A DNA stretch of 64,000 nucleotides from JBDIAG01 sp963835085. Lineage in GTDB: Bacteria > Actinomycetota > Actinomycetes > Actinomycetales > CAWJMD01. The position numbers were made by a program, and so were the translations under genes. Where the stretch lies: NCBI GenBank assembly GCA_963835085.1, contig CAWIED010000005.1, positions 1-64,000 of the forward strand, in the 5' to 3' direction. The notes under the pieces are model-generated. The model did no database searches. It had not been told where the DNA came from and saw only the letters and a list, made by a program, of their open reading frames with translations. The stretch's first letter is position 1, and the number at the start of each line of letters is the position of its first letter. Below, piece after piece: positions 42,718 through 50,883 of the stretch.

Positions 42718-43160
42718 CGCACCTACAAGCACGAACGTCGCAGACGTTCCCCTGCCATTCAAAGCTGCAATCTTTGATGAATGTTCCCTAGCATTGAGAA
42801 GATCTCGGCCGTACTCGAGCGCCAGGTTGCCGGACGAGGGCAATAAGGGTCCGGAGACCGTCTCGGACGTTGATGCGTCGGATCGATGGTTTCTGAAGCT
42901 CGAAGGTGAACACCTACCCGGGTTGCACGAACGGGTAGAAATCTGGGGGCTCCTTCGCGGCAATGCTCTTCGTGTGGCCACGTGGAGAGGAGAGCCATGC
43001 GAAACCTCAGACTGGGCTCGCCCTGGCGGATTGCCAGGGGTCGACGCTGATACCCGTTTATCGTCGAACTGCAGGGCAAGTGAGACTATAAGTGAGTTCG
43101 AGCAACCGAGTGCCCAGTCGTTGACCGCGACCATGCCATAGAGGTCAAATCGCTCGCAAA
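42718..43160. other. Gap between the HAD remnant and ask, no recognised gene
   Basis: The stretch is less GC-rich than its surroundings. One plus-strand frame stays open to 43141 and contains WFLKLEGEHLPGLHERVEIW, but it has no start with a ribosome binding site and I recognise no family. It could be the eroded end of a gene. The region lies where asd would be expected downstream of ask. Confidence 0.5.
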
Positions 43161-44429
43161 TCAGCGGCCGGTGCCTCCGTAAACCACCGCTTCGCCGTCT
43201 TCGGAATCAAGCCCGAAGGCTGTGTGCAGAGCCCGGACGGCGTCGTCGAGGTCGGCATCGCGCGTCACCACCGAGACTCGGATCTCCGACGTCGAGATCA
43301 TCTCGATGTTGATGCCAGCCTCGGACAGCGCCTTGAAGAACTTGGCCGAGACCCCCGGATGCGAGCGCATGCCGGCGCCCACCAGGGACAACTTGCCGAT
43401 GGTGTCGTCGTAGATCAGGGAATCGAAGCCCACGACCTGGCGCACATCGTCCAGCGCCTTCATCGCCGTCTGGCCATCGGCCTTCGGGAGGGTGAACGAC
43501 ACGTCGGTGCGGCCCGTCTCGGCGGTGGAGACGTTCTGCACGATCATGTCGATGTTGATGCCCGCCCGGGCGATCGTCTCGAAGATCTGGGCAGCCTTAC
43601 CAGGGGTGTCGGGAACGCCGACCACGGTGATCTTGGCTTCGTTCCGGTCGTGCGCAACGCCGGAGATGATCGCTTGCTCCACGGGAAGATCCTCCATCGA
43701 TCCGCTGACTACGGTGCCGGGCTTGGAAGAGAACGACGAACGGACGTGGATCGGTACCCCGAACCGGCGGCCGTACTCCACGCAGCGCAGTACGAGCACC
43801 TTCGCCCCGCACGCCGCCATCTCGAGCATCTCTTCGTAGGTGATCGTCTCGAGCCGGCGGGCCGAGGGCACGATCCGGGGGTCGGCGGTGAACACGCCGT
43901 CGACATCGGTGTAGATCTCACATAGATCGGCGGACAGCGCCGCGGCGAGCGCCACGGCCGTGGTGTCGGTGCCACCGCGGCCGAGCGTGGTGATGTCTTT
44001 GCTGGTCTGGCTGACGCCCTGGAACCCGGCGACGATGGCGATGTGGCCCTCGTCGAGCGCGCTGCGAATGCGACCCGGAGTCACGTCGATGATGCGAGCC
44101 TTGCCGTGCCGGTCATCCGTGATGACGCCCGCTTGGCTGCCGGTGAACGAACGGGCCGAGTAGCCGAGGTTGGCGATGGCCATGGCCAGCACAGCCATCG
44201 AGATCCGCTCGCCCGCTGTGAGCAACATGTCCATCTCGCGAGCGGGTGGCAGCGGAGAGACCTTGTGCGCAAGGTCGATCAGGTCGTCGGTGGTGTCACC
44301 CATCGCCGACACGGCGACCACTACATCATTGCCCGCTCGACGGGTCTCAACGATTCGCTTGGCGACCCGCTTGACGCTGTCAGCGTCGGCCACCGACGAT
44401 CCGCCGTACTTCTGCACGATCAGTGCCAC
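43161..44429 (-). CDS. ask: Aspartate kinase
   Basis: A 422-residue enzyme that phosphorylates aspartate, the first step to lysine, threonine, methionine and diaminopimelate. GTG 44429 with GGAGCAGGT upstream gives MALIVQKYGGSSVADADSVK, the standard start. Kinase motifs are KYGGSS, TTLGRGGTDTTAVALAAAL and DVDGVFTADPRIVP. Two ACT domains follow (about residues 270-345 and 350-415). An internal GTG/ATG start for a separate beta subunit is usual in this family. asd, the common partner in actinomycetes, does not follow. Confidence 0.95.
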   Translation of the reverse strand: MALIVQKYGGSSVADADSVKRVAKRIVETRRAGNDVVVAVSAMGDTTDDLIDLAHKVSPLPPAREMDMLLTAGERISMAVLAMAIANLGYSARSFTGSQAGVITDDRHGKARIIDVTPGRIRSALDEGHIAIVAGFQGVSQTSKDITTLGRGGTDTTAVALAAALSADLCEIYTDVDGVFTADPRIVPSARRLETITYEEMLEMAACGAKVLVLRCVEYGRRFGVPIHVRSSFSSKPGTVVSGSMEDLPVEQAIISGVAHDRNEAKITVVGVPDTPGKAAQIFETIARAGINIDMIVQNVSTAETGRTDVSFTLPKADGQTAMKALDDVRQVVGFDSLIYDDTIGKLSLVGAGMRSHPGVSAKFFKALSEAGINIEMISTSEIRVSVVTRDADLDDAVRALHTAFGLDSEDGEAVVYGGTGR

Positions 44430-44592
44430 ACCTGCTCCAAAGCTCGCTAGGCATGCCCGGGAGTAGTTCACTGCCTGCTCGGGCCGTGTCACTCTATCCG
44501 AGCACGGAGGGCGCAGGCTTCAGCAGGCGGACCTACGCGTGCCTCAGGCGCCCCGACCTGGCGGACGGCCGCGGCGCGGAAGGGTTCGGCGA

Positions 44593-45165
44593 TCAGCCGA
44601 CAAACGATTCCTGTCCGCTGCGCACCCCGAGGTCGGCGTCCACATCGAGGCGGATGTGGCCGAGCATCGAGACGATGGTGCGCAGGCCGCTGACGGCCCG
44701 GTCGCCCCAGGACGCCATGAATGAGTACTGCCAATACCAGAGCGCCTCGGTGATGCGGCCATGGTCGAAGTGCGCGAGCCCGTGAGTGAGGGCGGCCGCA
44801 ATCTCGGTGAGATCGTTCGACAGCGATTCCTGGCTCAACTCGCCCGAGACCACGGGGTCGACGGTCTCGACGTACTCGTCCAGGCCTTCCAGCACTTCGG
44901 CCAGGCCGAGGTGGAGGTCGTCGACATCGGGGTCGGGCCCTGAGAAGGGCTCATAGCGCTCCTCGAGGACTACGTCGGAGACCGCACCGAGGCGAGCGCC
45001 GGTGGCCACGATCTGCGAGAGCGCGAGCATCAGCACCGCCAGGGCGCTGTCCTCGATCTCGTTGCGCGCCACCTGCCTGACGGTGTCGACATAGGAGCGC
45101 GCTTCGTCGGCAGTGCGTTCTGCCAGAAGCTGCAACGAGTTCTCGTCGTGATGCTCACCCAGCAT
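44593..45165 (-). CDS. DUF5063 domain protein
   Basis: A 190-residue helical protein. The ATG at 45165 has GAGGGACC upstream; the 34 extra codons to 45267 are discarded. The pattern ADEARSYVDTVRQVARNEIE near the start and HFDHGRITEALWYWQYSFMA then SWGDRAVSGLRTI near the end is the DUF5063 signature. The family is commonly encoded between recR and ask in actinomycetes, and its function is unknown. It may be co-transcribed with recR, 114 bp upstream. Confidence 0.8.
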   Translation of the reverse strand: MLGEHHDENSLQLLAERTADEARSYVDTVRQVARNEIEDSALAVLMLALSQIVATGARLGAVSDVVLEERYEPFSGPDPDVDDLHLGLAEVLEGLDEYVETVDPVVSGELSQESLSNDLTEIAAALTHGLAHFDHGRITEALWYWQYSFMASWGDRAVSGLRTIVSMLGHIRLDVDADLGVRSGQESFVG

Positions 45166-45279
45166 GCTCTCGAGGTCCCTCCCAGTCGTGTTCGTGCAGC
45201 TTCCACTGTGGCAGATCCGACTACCTCGCGTGGCCCGTCTGGGCGAAGTGGTCGGCCGCGATCCCACCCGTTCGGGGCA

Positions 45280-45939
45280 TCACTGGACGGCCTTGTCTGC
45301 CGACGACCGAGCGGTTACTGGCGCAAACGTGGGCGCCACGCCCTCCACGAGCACCCGCCGGCCCTCGAATGCGCGGCCGAGGGTCACCTCGTCCGCGTAC
45401 TCCAGGTCGCCGCCCACCGGAAGTCCGGAGGCCAGCCGTGACACCTGCACTCCGAGCGGGCCGAGCAGTCTGGCCAGGAATGCCGCCGTTGCCTCACCCT
45501 CCATGTTCGGATCCGTCGCGATGATCACCTCGGTCACCGTGCCGTCGGCCAAGCGGGTCATCAGCTCGCGGATCCGCAGGTTGTCGGGCCCGATGCCGTC
45601 GATGGGGCTGATGGCCCCGCCCAGGACGTGATACCTCCCGCGGAATTCGCGGGTGCGCTCGATGGCGACGACGTCCTTCGACTCCTCCACGACGCAGATC
45701 ACCGCTGTGTCGCGCCGCGGATCGCGGCAGACCCGGCACTGCTCGTCCTCGGCGATGTTGCCGCAGGTCACGCAGAATCTGACTCGCGCCTTCACCTCGG
45801 TGAGCGCTCTGGCGAGCCGGGAGACGTCGTCTTCATCGGCCTCGAGCAGAAAGAACGCGATGCGTTGGGCGCTCTTGGGGCCGACGCCCGGCAGTCGACC
45901 CAGCTCATCGATGAGATCTTGAACCGCACCCTCGTACAT
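45280..45939 (-). CDS. recR: Recombination protein RecR
   Basis: A 219-residue protein of the RecFOR gap-repair pathway. ATG 45939 gives MYEGAVQDLIDELGRLPGVG, the normal start with its helix-hairpin-helix (LPGVGPKSAQRIAFFLL). The zinc finger is CVTCGNIAEDEQCRVC, and the Toprim domain contains CVVEESKDVVAIERT and EVIIATDPNMEGEATA. It begins one base after the dnaX stop codon. The ybaB/ebfC gene that usually separates dnaX from recR is absent. Confidence 0.95.
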   Translation of the reverse strand: MYEGAVQDLIDELGRLPGVGPKSAQRIAFFLLEADEDDVSRLARALTEVKARVRFCVTCGNIAEDEQCRVCRDPRRDTAVICVVEESKDVVAIERTREFRGRYHVLGGAISPIDGIGPDNLRIRELMTRLADGTVTEVIIATDPNMEGEATAAFLARLLGPLGVQVSRLASGLPVGGDLEYADEVTLGRAFEGRRVLVEGVAPTFAPVTARSSADKAVQ

Positions 45940-45940
45940 G

Positions 45941-48664
45941 TCAGCGGCCTTCCTGAATATCAATCACCTTGCCGCCGAGCAGCCGCTCGACGACGGCCGC
46001 GCCCACCTGACCGGAATCTTCGGCGTCGGGGTCATCGGCACTCGGCTCGTCCAGGATCGCAGGCCGGCCGCCGCTCGGCCCTTCGGGCTGTGCCTGACGC
46101 AACTGTTCGTACCGGCTGGTCGGACGCTGGGCCGGTTTGGCCTTGCCTTCTGCCGTACCGGCGCCGCCAGAGCCGGCCTTGCCGGGAGCACGACGAGTCG
46201 ACCCGCTCCTGCCGGAAGCGGTTGCGCTGGGCGTGCTGTTGCCGCCCGGTGCGCTGGCCTGAGGAGCGCCGCCGGCCTCGTTGCTGGCCACATCGTCGGC
46301 CGACTTGCTGGGCTCTCCAGCACTGTTGCCGGCAGTCTTGTTGCCTGCAGTGCTGTTGCCCGCGTTGTTGTTGTCCGCGTTGTTGCTGCCCTGGGCGCGG
46401 TCGTCCTGAGGTGCGGCGGCCCGCGAACCGCCGGGTGGGCGCGAGGCCACCCGCGCCGGCGGCCCGGGTGGTTCATCGGGCGGCGGCTCGTCGAGCGGAG
46501 GCTCATCGGCGAACGGCGCGCCCCAGGCGTCTTCAGTGGAGATGGGACGCGCTGACGGGCCAGTCACCGCCTGCTCGGCTTTCGGCCGTTCAAGGCTCGC
46601 CGGCTCAGGGCCTGGTTGTTCAGGGGTCGACCGTTCAGGTTCCGGTCGTTCAGGTTCCGGTCGTTCAGGTTCTGGTTGTTCAGGTTCTGGTTGTTCAGGG
46701 CCCGGGCTCGAAGCCCGGGGGGCAGGCCCGCTCGGCTGAGCAGCGGGCGCCGAAGCCGATGCTGTCTGAACCGGTGCAGCAGGAGACGACGCAGTAGAAG
46801 TCGGTACGGCAGAAGGAGGCGCGGCAGAAGTCGAGCCCGCGGGTCGTCGAGCCCTGGCGGGACCAGTCGGACCGGTATAGGGCTCGACGCGAACACTGAG
46901 GTTGAACAGCTCGCGCACCGCATCGGCCACTACCGCCGGATGCTGCCCGTTGGCGAAACCCTTTGCGGTTCCTTGATTGACGAACGAGAGCCGCAGCACA
47001 CCATCGGCCAGCTCGTGCACGCCCGCGTTGGACAGGATCATCCACGTGGCGCGCCTGCGCTTCTCGATCAGCCCCAACAGCTCAGTCCAGGAGCGGCGCA
47101 TCCGCTCGGTGTCTATCCCGCCCGGGGCGGCCTGTGAACCTGCGCCCGGGCCTTGCACCGGCGGCGAAGGATCTGATTGCGCAGCCGCGGACGTCGCTCG
47201 GTCAGCGGGCGCCGTCGCACCAGCGCCCTGCCGGCCGGCGCCCTGGCCAGCGGCGGCTTGGCGCTCAGTAGATCGGCCTTCGGCCCCCTGGCTCTCAACA
47301 GATCTGCCACCAGCAGCTCGGCCCGGCCCACCCGAGCCCTGATCACGGCCACCGGCCGCCCGCACGACCTCGGCAGGCTGCACAGCCTCGGCAGCCTCCA
47401 GCCTGGGCACGTCGGAAGCCGACTCAACCGGGGCGGACTCACGCACAGGGCCAGACGCAGGCCTCGACTGGGCTACCGCACCGACCGACGCCGGCATCGG
47501 CCCGTCGCCGAGACGTCGCTCCAACCGCTCGAGCCGGGGGGTGAGCCCCCGTCCGGAGTCGTCGGCTGCGGGCAGCAACAGCCGCGCGCAGAGCAGTTCG
47601 AGATGCATTCTCGGGCTCGATGCGCCCACCATCTCCGCGAGGGCCGTATTGGTGACATCGGCCGCACGCGAGAGCTCAGCCGGGCCCATCAGACTTGCCT
47701 GAGAACGCATTCGGGCCAGCTGATCGGAAGGGACCGCCCGCAACACACCGTCGGCAGCCGGCCCCATCGCCTGCACGAGGATGAGATCGCGCAGCCGCTC
47801 GAGCAGGTCGTCGACGAAGCGCCGGGGATCGTGCCCCGACTCCACCACCCGGTTCACTACCGCGAAAAGCGCGGCACCATCGACCTGGGCCAGTGCATCG
47901 ACCACGTCGTCGAGCAGCGCTTCGTCGGTATAGCCGAGTAGGGCGACCGCGCGCGCATAGTCGAGACCCGCCTCACTCGCCCCCGCGATGAGCTGATCGA
48001 GCACCGACAGCGAGTCGCGCACCGAGCCCTGCCCGGCCCGGACGACCAACGGCAGCACCCCCTGCCCCACCGGCACGCCCTCCGTCTCACACACGGTTGC
48101 CAGGTAGGCGGCCAGCACATCCGGCGGCACCAGTCGGAAGGCGTAGTGATGGGTGCGCGAGCGAATGGTCTGCAAGACCTTGTCGGGCTCGGTGGTGGCG
48201 AACACGAACTTCACGTGTTCCGGCGGCTCTTCTACCACCTTGAGCATGGCGTTGAAACCCTGCGTGGAGACCATGTGGGCCTCGTCGATGATGTAGACGC
48301 GATAGCGATCGCGGACCGGCGACATGGCCACCCGCTCACGCAGGTCGCGCGCATCGTCTACCCCGCCGTGGCTGGCCGCGTCGATCTCGATCACGTCGAG
48401 ACTGCCCGGGCCGCCGCGCGCCAGGTCTCGACACGACGCGCAGGTGCCGCACGGTGTGGGAGTGGGCCCCTGCTCACAGTTGAGACAGCGTGCGAGGATG
48501 CGGGCCGACGTGGTCTTGCCACAACCGCGCGGACCGGAGAACAGATAGGCGTGGTTGACCCGCCCGGTGCGCAGCGCCTGCATGAGGGGCTCGGTGACAT
48601 GCTCCTGACCCACCACGTCGTCGAAGGACTCCGGGCGGTAGCGACGGTAGAGGGCGAGGCTCAC
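45941..48664 (-). CDS. dnaX: DNA polymerase III subunit gamma/tau
   Basis: The clamp-loader subunit, 907 residues. The AAA+ part has MSLALYRRYRPESFDDVVGQ, Walker A FSGPRGCGKTTSARILARCL, the zinc site CLNCEQGPTPTPCGTCASC, and Walker B YIIDEAHMVS with TTEPDKVLQTIRSRTHHYAF. A tau-like C-terminal half follows, interrupted by long low-complexity stretches: Pro-Glu repeats (five PEQPEPERPEPE-type units, 46618-46698 in DNA) and an Asn-Ala-Gly tract (NNADNNNAGNSTAGNKTAGN). It ends ERLLGGKVIDIQEGR, the usual close of the family. The start is GTG 48664. Confidence 0.95.
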   Translation of the reverse strand: MSLALYRRYRPESFDDVVGQEHVTEPLMQALRTGRVNHAYLFSGPRGCGKTTSARILARCLNCEQGPTPTPCGTCASCRDLARGGPGSLDVIEIDAASHGGVDDARDLRERVAMSPVRDRYRVYIIDEAHMVSTQGFNAMLKVVEEPPEHVKFVFATTEPDKVLQTIRSRTHHYAFRLVPPDVLAAYLATVCETEGVPVGQGVLPLVVRAGQGSVRDSLSVLDQLIAGASEAGLDYARAVALLGYTDEALLDDVVDALAQVDGAALFAVVNRVVESGHDPRRFVDDLLERLRDLILVQAMGPAADGVLRAVPSDQLARMRSQASLMGPAELSRAADVTNTALAEMVGASSPRMHLELLCARLLLPAADDSGRGLTPRLERLERRLGDGPMPASVGAVAQSRPASGPVRESAPVESASDVPRLEAAEAVQPAEVVRAAGGRDQGSGGPGRAAGGRSVESQGAEGRSTERQAAAGQGAGRQGAGATAPADRATSAAAQSDPSPPVQGPGAGSQAAPGGIDTERMRRSWTELLGLIEKRRRATWMILSNAGVHELADGVLRLSFVNQGTAKGFANGQHPAVVADAVRELFNLSVRVEPYTGPTGPARARRPAGSTSAAPPSAVPTSTASSPAAPVQTASASAPAAQPSGPAPRASSPGPEQPEPEQPEPERPEPERPEPERSTPEQPGPEPASLERPKAEQAVTGPSARPISTEDAWGAPFADEPPLDEPPPDEPPGPPARVASRPPGGSRAAAPQDDRAQGSNNADNNNAGNSTAGNKTAGNSAGEPSKSADDVASNEAGGAPQASAPGGNSTPSATASGRSGSTRRAPGKAGSGGAGTAEGKAKPAQRPTSRYEQLRQAQPEGPSGGRPAILDEPSADDPDAEDSGQVGAAVVERLLGGKVIDIQEGR
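46618..46698 (-). repeat. 15-bp in-frame minisatellite in dnaX
   Basis: Units of the form GTTCAGGTTCCGGTC (plus strand) start at 46618, 46633, 46648, 46663, 46678 and 46693. The first and last are degenerate. They encode pentapeptides of Pro and Glu in the disordered linker of DnaX. Copy number could vary without breaking the frame. Confidence 0.9.
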
Positions 48665-48781
48665 GCTGTGACCCTAACCGCCTCCACCGACAGTGGCTCC
48701 CCCCGCTCGAAACCTGGCTTCCCAGACCCAGCCGCCCGTCACACCCAGGCGAGGCCGACCGCCATGGTCAGGGCAGCAGAA

Positions 48782-48870
48782 GGCCCCCCGCGCACCCGAC
48801 AGAGCCCACCTACCCTTGCTGCCTTCCGGCCCTGGGGGAGTTCAGCAGGGTGACGCCACGCGAGGGGCCA
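48782..48870 (-). ncRNA. ffs: Signal recognition particle RNA (small, 4.5S type)
   Basis: On the minus strand, about 89 nt fold as one hairpin. The ends GGCCCCTCGCG and CGCGGGGGGCC pair, and the apical domain reads CAGGGCCGGAAGGCAGCAAG followed by GGTAGG. The GGCCGGAAGGCAGCA...GGTA signature is the conserved Ffh-binding domain with its GGAA tetraloop. Position directly upstream of dnaX is usual in actinomycetes. Confidence 0.93.
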
Positions 48871-48950
48871 GCCACCAGAATACCCGCTTGCGCGCGAGTT
48901 ACTGACCTACCCACCGCAGACACCTGGGCACCACTTCTCGACCCTTCCGC

Positions 48951-48980
48951 CAGTGACTCTGAGCGATTAATACTCACTCC
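48951..48980 (+). repeat. 30-bp direct repeat, left copy
   Basis: CAGTGACTCTGAGCGATTAA followed by TACTCACTCC. It matches 27 of 30 positions with 50782-50811, in the same orientation. Within it AGTGA and TCACT are complementary. The two copies bracket 1.8 kb of transposase remnants and a low-GC islet. Confidence 0.8.
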
Positions 48981-49103
48981 GTTTTTGGCCTCGGGCCACA
49001 GGGTGCTGGCCTGGTTACAGATCCAGGCGGCGCCATCACCCAGGACGAGGAGCTGACGGATGTGCTCGGCACGACGGCGACGGGACTAGGACAGGGCGGA
49101 CTG

Positions 49104-49900
49104 TCAGAAGGTAGAGAAGGGTTCGAAGGTGGCGACGTAGCTGGTGGAGTCTGGGTAGCGGACTGGGCGGCAGCGGGCATAGAGGCGGGTTTGGGTGAAC
49201 GCGGTCGCGAGTTTCAGTTCCCGGGTGCGGGCATCGCGCATAGGGGTATTTAAAGGCTAGGCTGGTGGTTTCGCTGGGGCGCATAGGCACGGGAGTGCGG
49301 TCGATGGCGATGTAGAGCATGTCTGGGCGCGGTGACGGCGGCAGCGGGACGATCTGACGGGCAGTGATCGCGGCGTTGGCTGCGGTGATCGTCTTGGCCA
49401 GCAGCGCGCCGGTGGCCTCGGCGGAGCGTTCCACGGGCTTGACGGTCAGGTACAGGATAGCTAGGTCGCGCAGCAGGGCGGCGGACTGACAGAACGGCAA
49501 CGCCGCACCGGCGCGGGCGATCATCGCGGTCAGGCTCGGGGACAGCGACGTGAGAGCGGACCGCAAGGTCGGTGTCCTTGGGCACCACACCGGCAGTGCA
49601 ACTGGTGCAGTGGTAGTAGGCTCGGGCAAGGAGGATCCGCTCGAGGACCGTGTCCACCTGCTTGTCCGGATACGCGCCAAACCGGGCTGTGTGCGCGGCG
49701 CCGCAGTCGACGCGCGGCCCCTGATACCCCCGATCTTGCGCGAGCAGCGCCTCCACCAACGTGGCGCGCAGACCCAGCATCGCGGTCCGGACCGCGACCT
49801 CGATCGGCTCCATCCCCGCACGGTCGCCGCCGTTGACCGCCGCCGTCGCCAGCGCCGCCAGGCGGTCGACCTCGGTGGCGAACTCGGCTAGCAACCTCAC
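49104..49900 (-). pseudogene. Remnant of an ISKra4-family transposase
   Basis: From 49900 the first frame gives MRLLAEFATEVDRLAALATA and, later, LERILLARAYYHCTSCTAGV then VPKDTDL, the zinc-site region typical of ISKra4 N-terminal parts. A second frame continues with LSPSLTAMIARAGAALPFCQ and RPDMLYIAIDRTPVPMRPSE (DDE Asp). A third ends with TRELKLATAFTQTRLYARCR then PVRYPDSTSYVATFEPFSTF and TGA at 49104. At least two frameshifts and loss of the last third make it inactive. Confidence 0.8.
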
Positions 49901-50012
49901 ACGGAGAGAGGTTTTTCGGCGTCTGTCGGCGCCGTCACGGTGACCCGGCCGGTATCGGGTGGGCGGGCCTCACAGATCGCCTCGTTCACGGGGGTCGGGG
50001 GTACCCCAAGGA

Positions 50013-50186
50013 GTGGGAGACGTCGACCCGGTTACAAGGGATAGGCTGAACGCCGCCTGCCAAGCCGCCGCGAGATCCATCCTCATAAGAGCAGGATTAT
50101 TTGCGATTCCTGGCACATTGGCCCTTGCCTTACCTCCATTTATCATAATGCGAGCTATTTGGAAGTCGATAAGGACTAATTCATGA
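50013..50186 (+). CDS. Small membrane-anchored hypothetical ORF
   Basis: Up to 57 codons from GTG 50013 (the frame is open further upstream), ending DRLNAACQAAARSILIRAGL then FAIPGTLALALPPFIIMRAI and WKSIRTNS. One strong hydrophobic helix is followed by a basic tail. Codon use and base composition (clearly AT-richer) differ from the rest of the window. The stop overlaps the start of the next small ORF by ATGA, which supports both being real. I do not recognise the family. It may be the end of a longer gene cut by the neighbouring transposase. Confidence 0.45.
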   Translation: MGDVDPVTRDRLNAACQAAARSILIRAGLFAIPGTLALALPPFIIMRAIWKSIRTNS

Positions 50187-50353
50187 GATATCATGCGCAA
50201 CTTGTTACAATCCTCTTGGCCATGACCCTGCTCGGGGGAGGCCCCGCAGAGGCCTCCCCCGAAAAGCAAATCAACATGAGTTCAAGTGATGGGAACATGG
50301 TCATCTATCGTTCGGGCGCGCCAGCCTGGGCCTCCAATACGGCGGGTGCGTGA
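50183..50353 (+). CDS. Small secreted protein with a truncated bulb-lectin motif
   Basis: A 56-codon ORF with a signal peptide MRYHAQLVTILLAMTLLGGG and probable cleavage after AEA. The mature part is SPEKQINMSSSDGNMVIYRS then GAPAWASNTAGA. The pattern DGNMVIY-x4-APAWASNT matches one strand-turn of the mannose-binding bulb-lectin (B_lectin) repeat, QxDGNLVLYx...WxSxT. A full domain needs about three such repeats, so this is either a fragment or a very short secreted peptide. Base composition is AT-rich as in the ORF it overlaps by 4 nt. Confidence 0.55.
   Translation: MRYHAQLVTILLAMTLLGGGPAEASPEKQINMSSSDGNMVIYRSGAPAWASNTAGA
50232..50262. terminator. Strong hairpin inside the secreted ORF
   Basis: TCGGGGGAGGCC and GGCCTCCCCCGA form a perfect 12-bp stem with a 7-nt loop. 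It is followed by AAAAG and no T run on the plus strand. It lies over the signal-peptide end of the ORF at 50183, where it could attenuate transcription or block translation. Confidence 0.5.
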
Positions 50354-50397
50354 AGTCTGAGTTGGTCCAACGCCGTTCGGTTAGGGCTCGCAGATTA

Positions 50398-50790
50398 TTA
50401 ACACGCGGGTTTGGTCTCTGCTGGGTGGCTGATCTCTGCTGCTTTTGGCGAATGTGTAGAGGTTGAGGGTTGTGATCTGCTGGTCGGTGGGTGTGATGGT
50501 GTGTCGGTGGTGTTGAGGAGTTGGCGGATGTCGCGGATGCGCCTGTTGATTGTTTCGGGGCGGACGTTGAAGAGCGTTGCGATGGCGACTTGTGGCAGTC
50601 CCGTGCGGTAGTGGAGCAGTGTGGCGAGCAGGCGGTCGGCGAGTGTGAGTGTTGGCGGGCGGCCGGTGGTCGAGCCGGTGCGGGGACGCCCGCCGCGGCG
50701 GCGGGTCAGTGCGGCTTCGCGTTGTGTGAGGTGATGGCGCTCAGGTCGTGGACCAGGTTGTCCCATTGTTCGGGGGTCAGTCAGTGACTC
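50398..50790 (-). pseudogene. Remnant of a helix-turn-helix transposase
   Basis: The minus strand encodes LTQREAALTRRRGGRPRTGS, then GRPPTLTLADRLLATLLHYR and TGLPQVAIATLFNVRPETIN, then RRIRDIRQLL. This HTH unit is typical of the end domain of transposases in actinomycetes. A neighbouring frame just upstream gives QWDNLVHDLSAITSHNAKPH, a second conserved piece. The catalytic domain is missing. The exact IS family is not certain. Confidence 0.6.
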
Positions 50791-50811
50791 AGAGCAATCA
50801 ATACTCACTCC
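50782..50811 (+). repeat. 30-bp direct repeat, right copy
   Basis: CAGTGACTCAGAGCAATCAA followed by TACTCACTCC, 27 of 30 identical to 48951-48980. It lies 72 bp before the glycosidase start and might also contribute to its promoter. Confidence 0.8.
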
Positions 50812-50883
50812 AAGTGGGCGATCTAGACAAGTCGCCCAGGGTCGATGCCAAGGAGGTAACCCCAGACCCACCAAGGGATCCTC

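Noticed and set aside
42545..43141. Possible gene in the gap before ask
   Set aside because: It has no ribosome binding site or recognised motif, and its first part overlaps the HAD gene in another frame.
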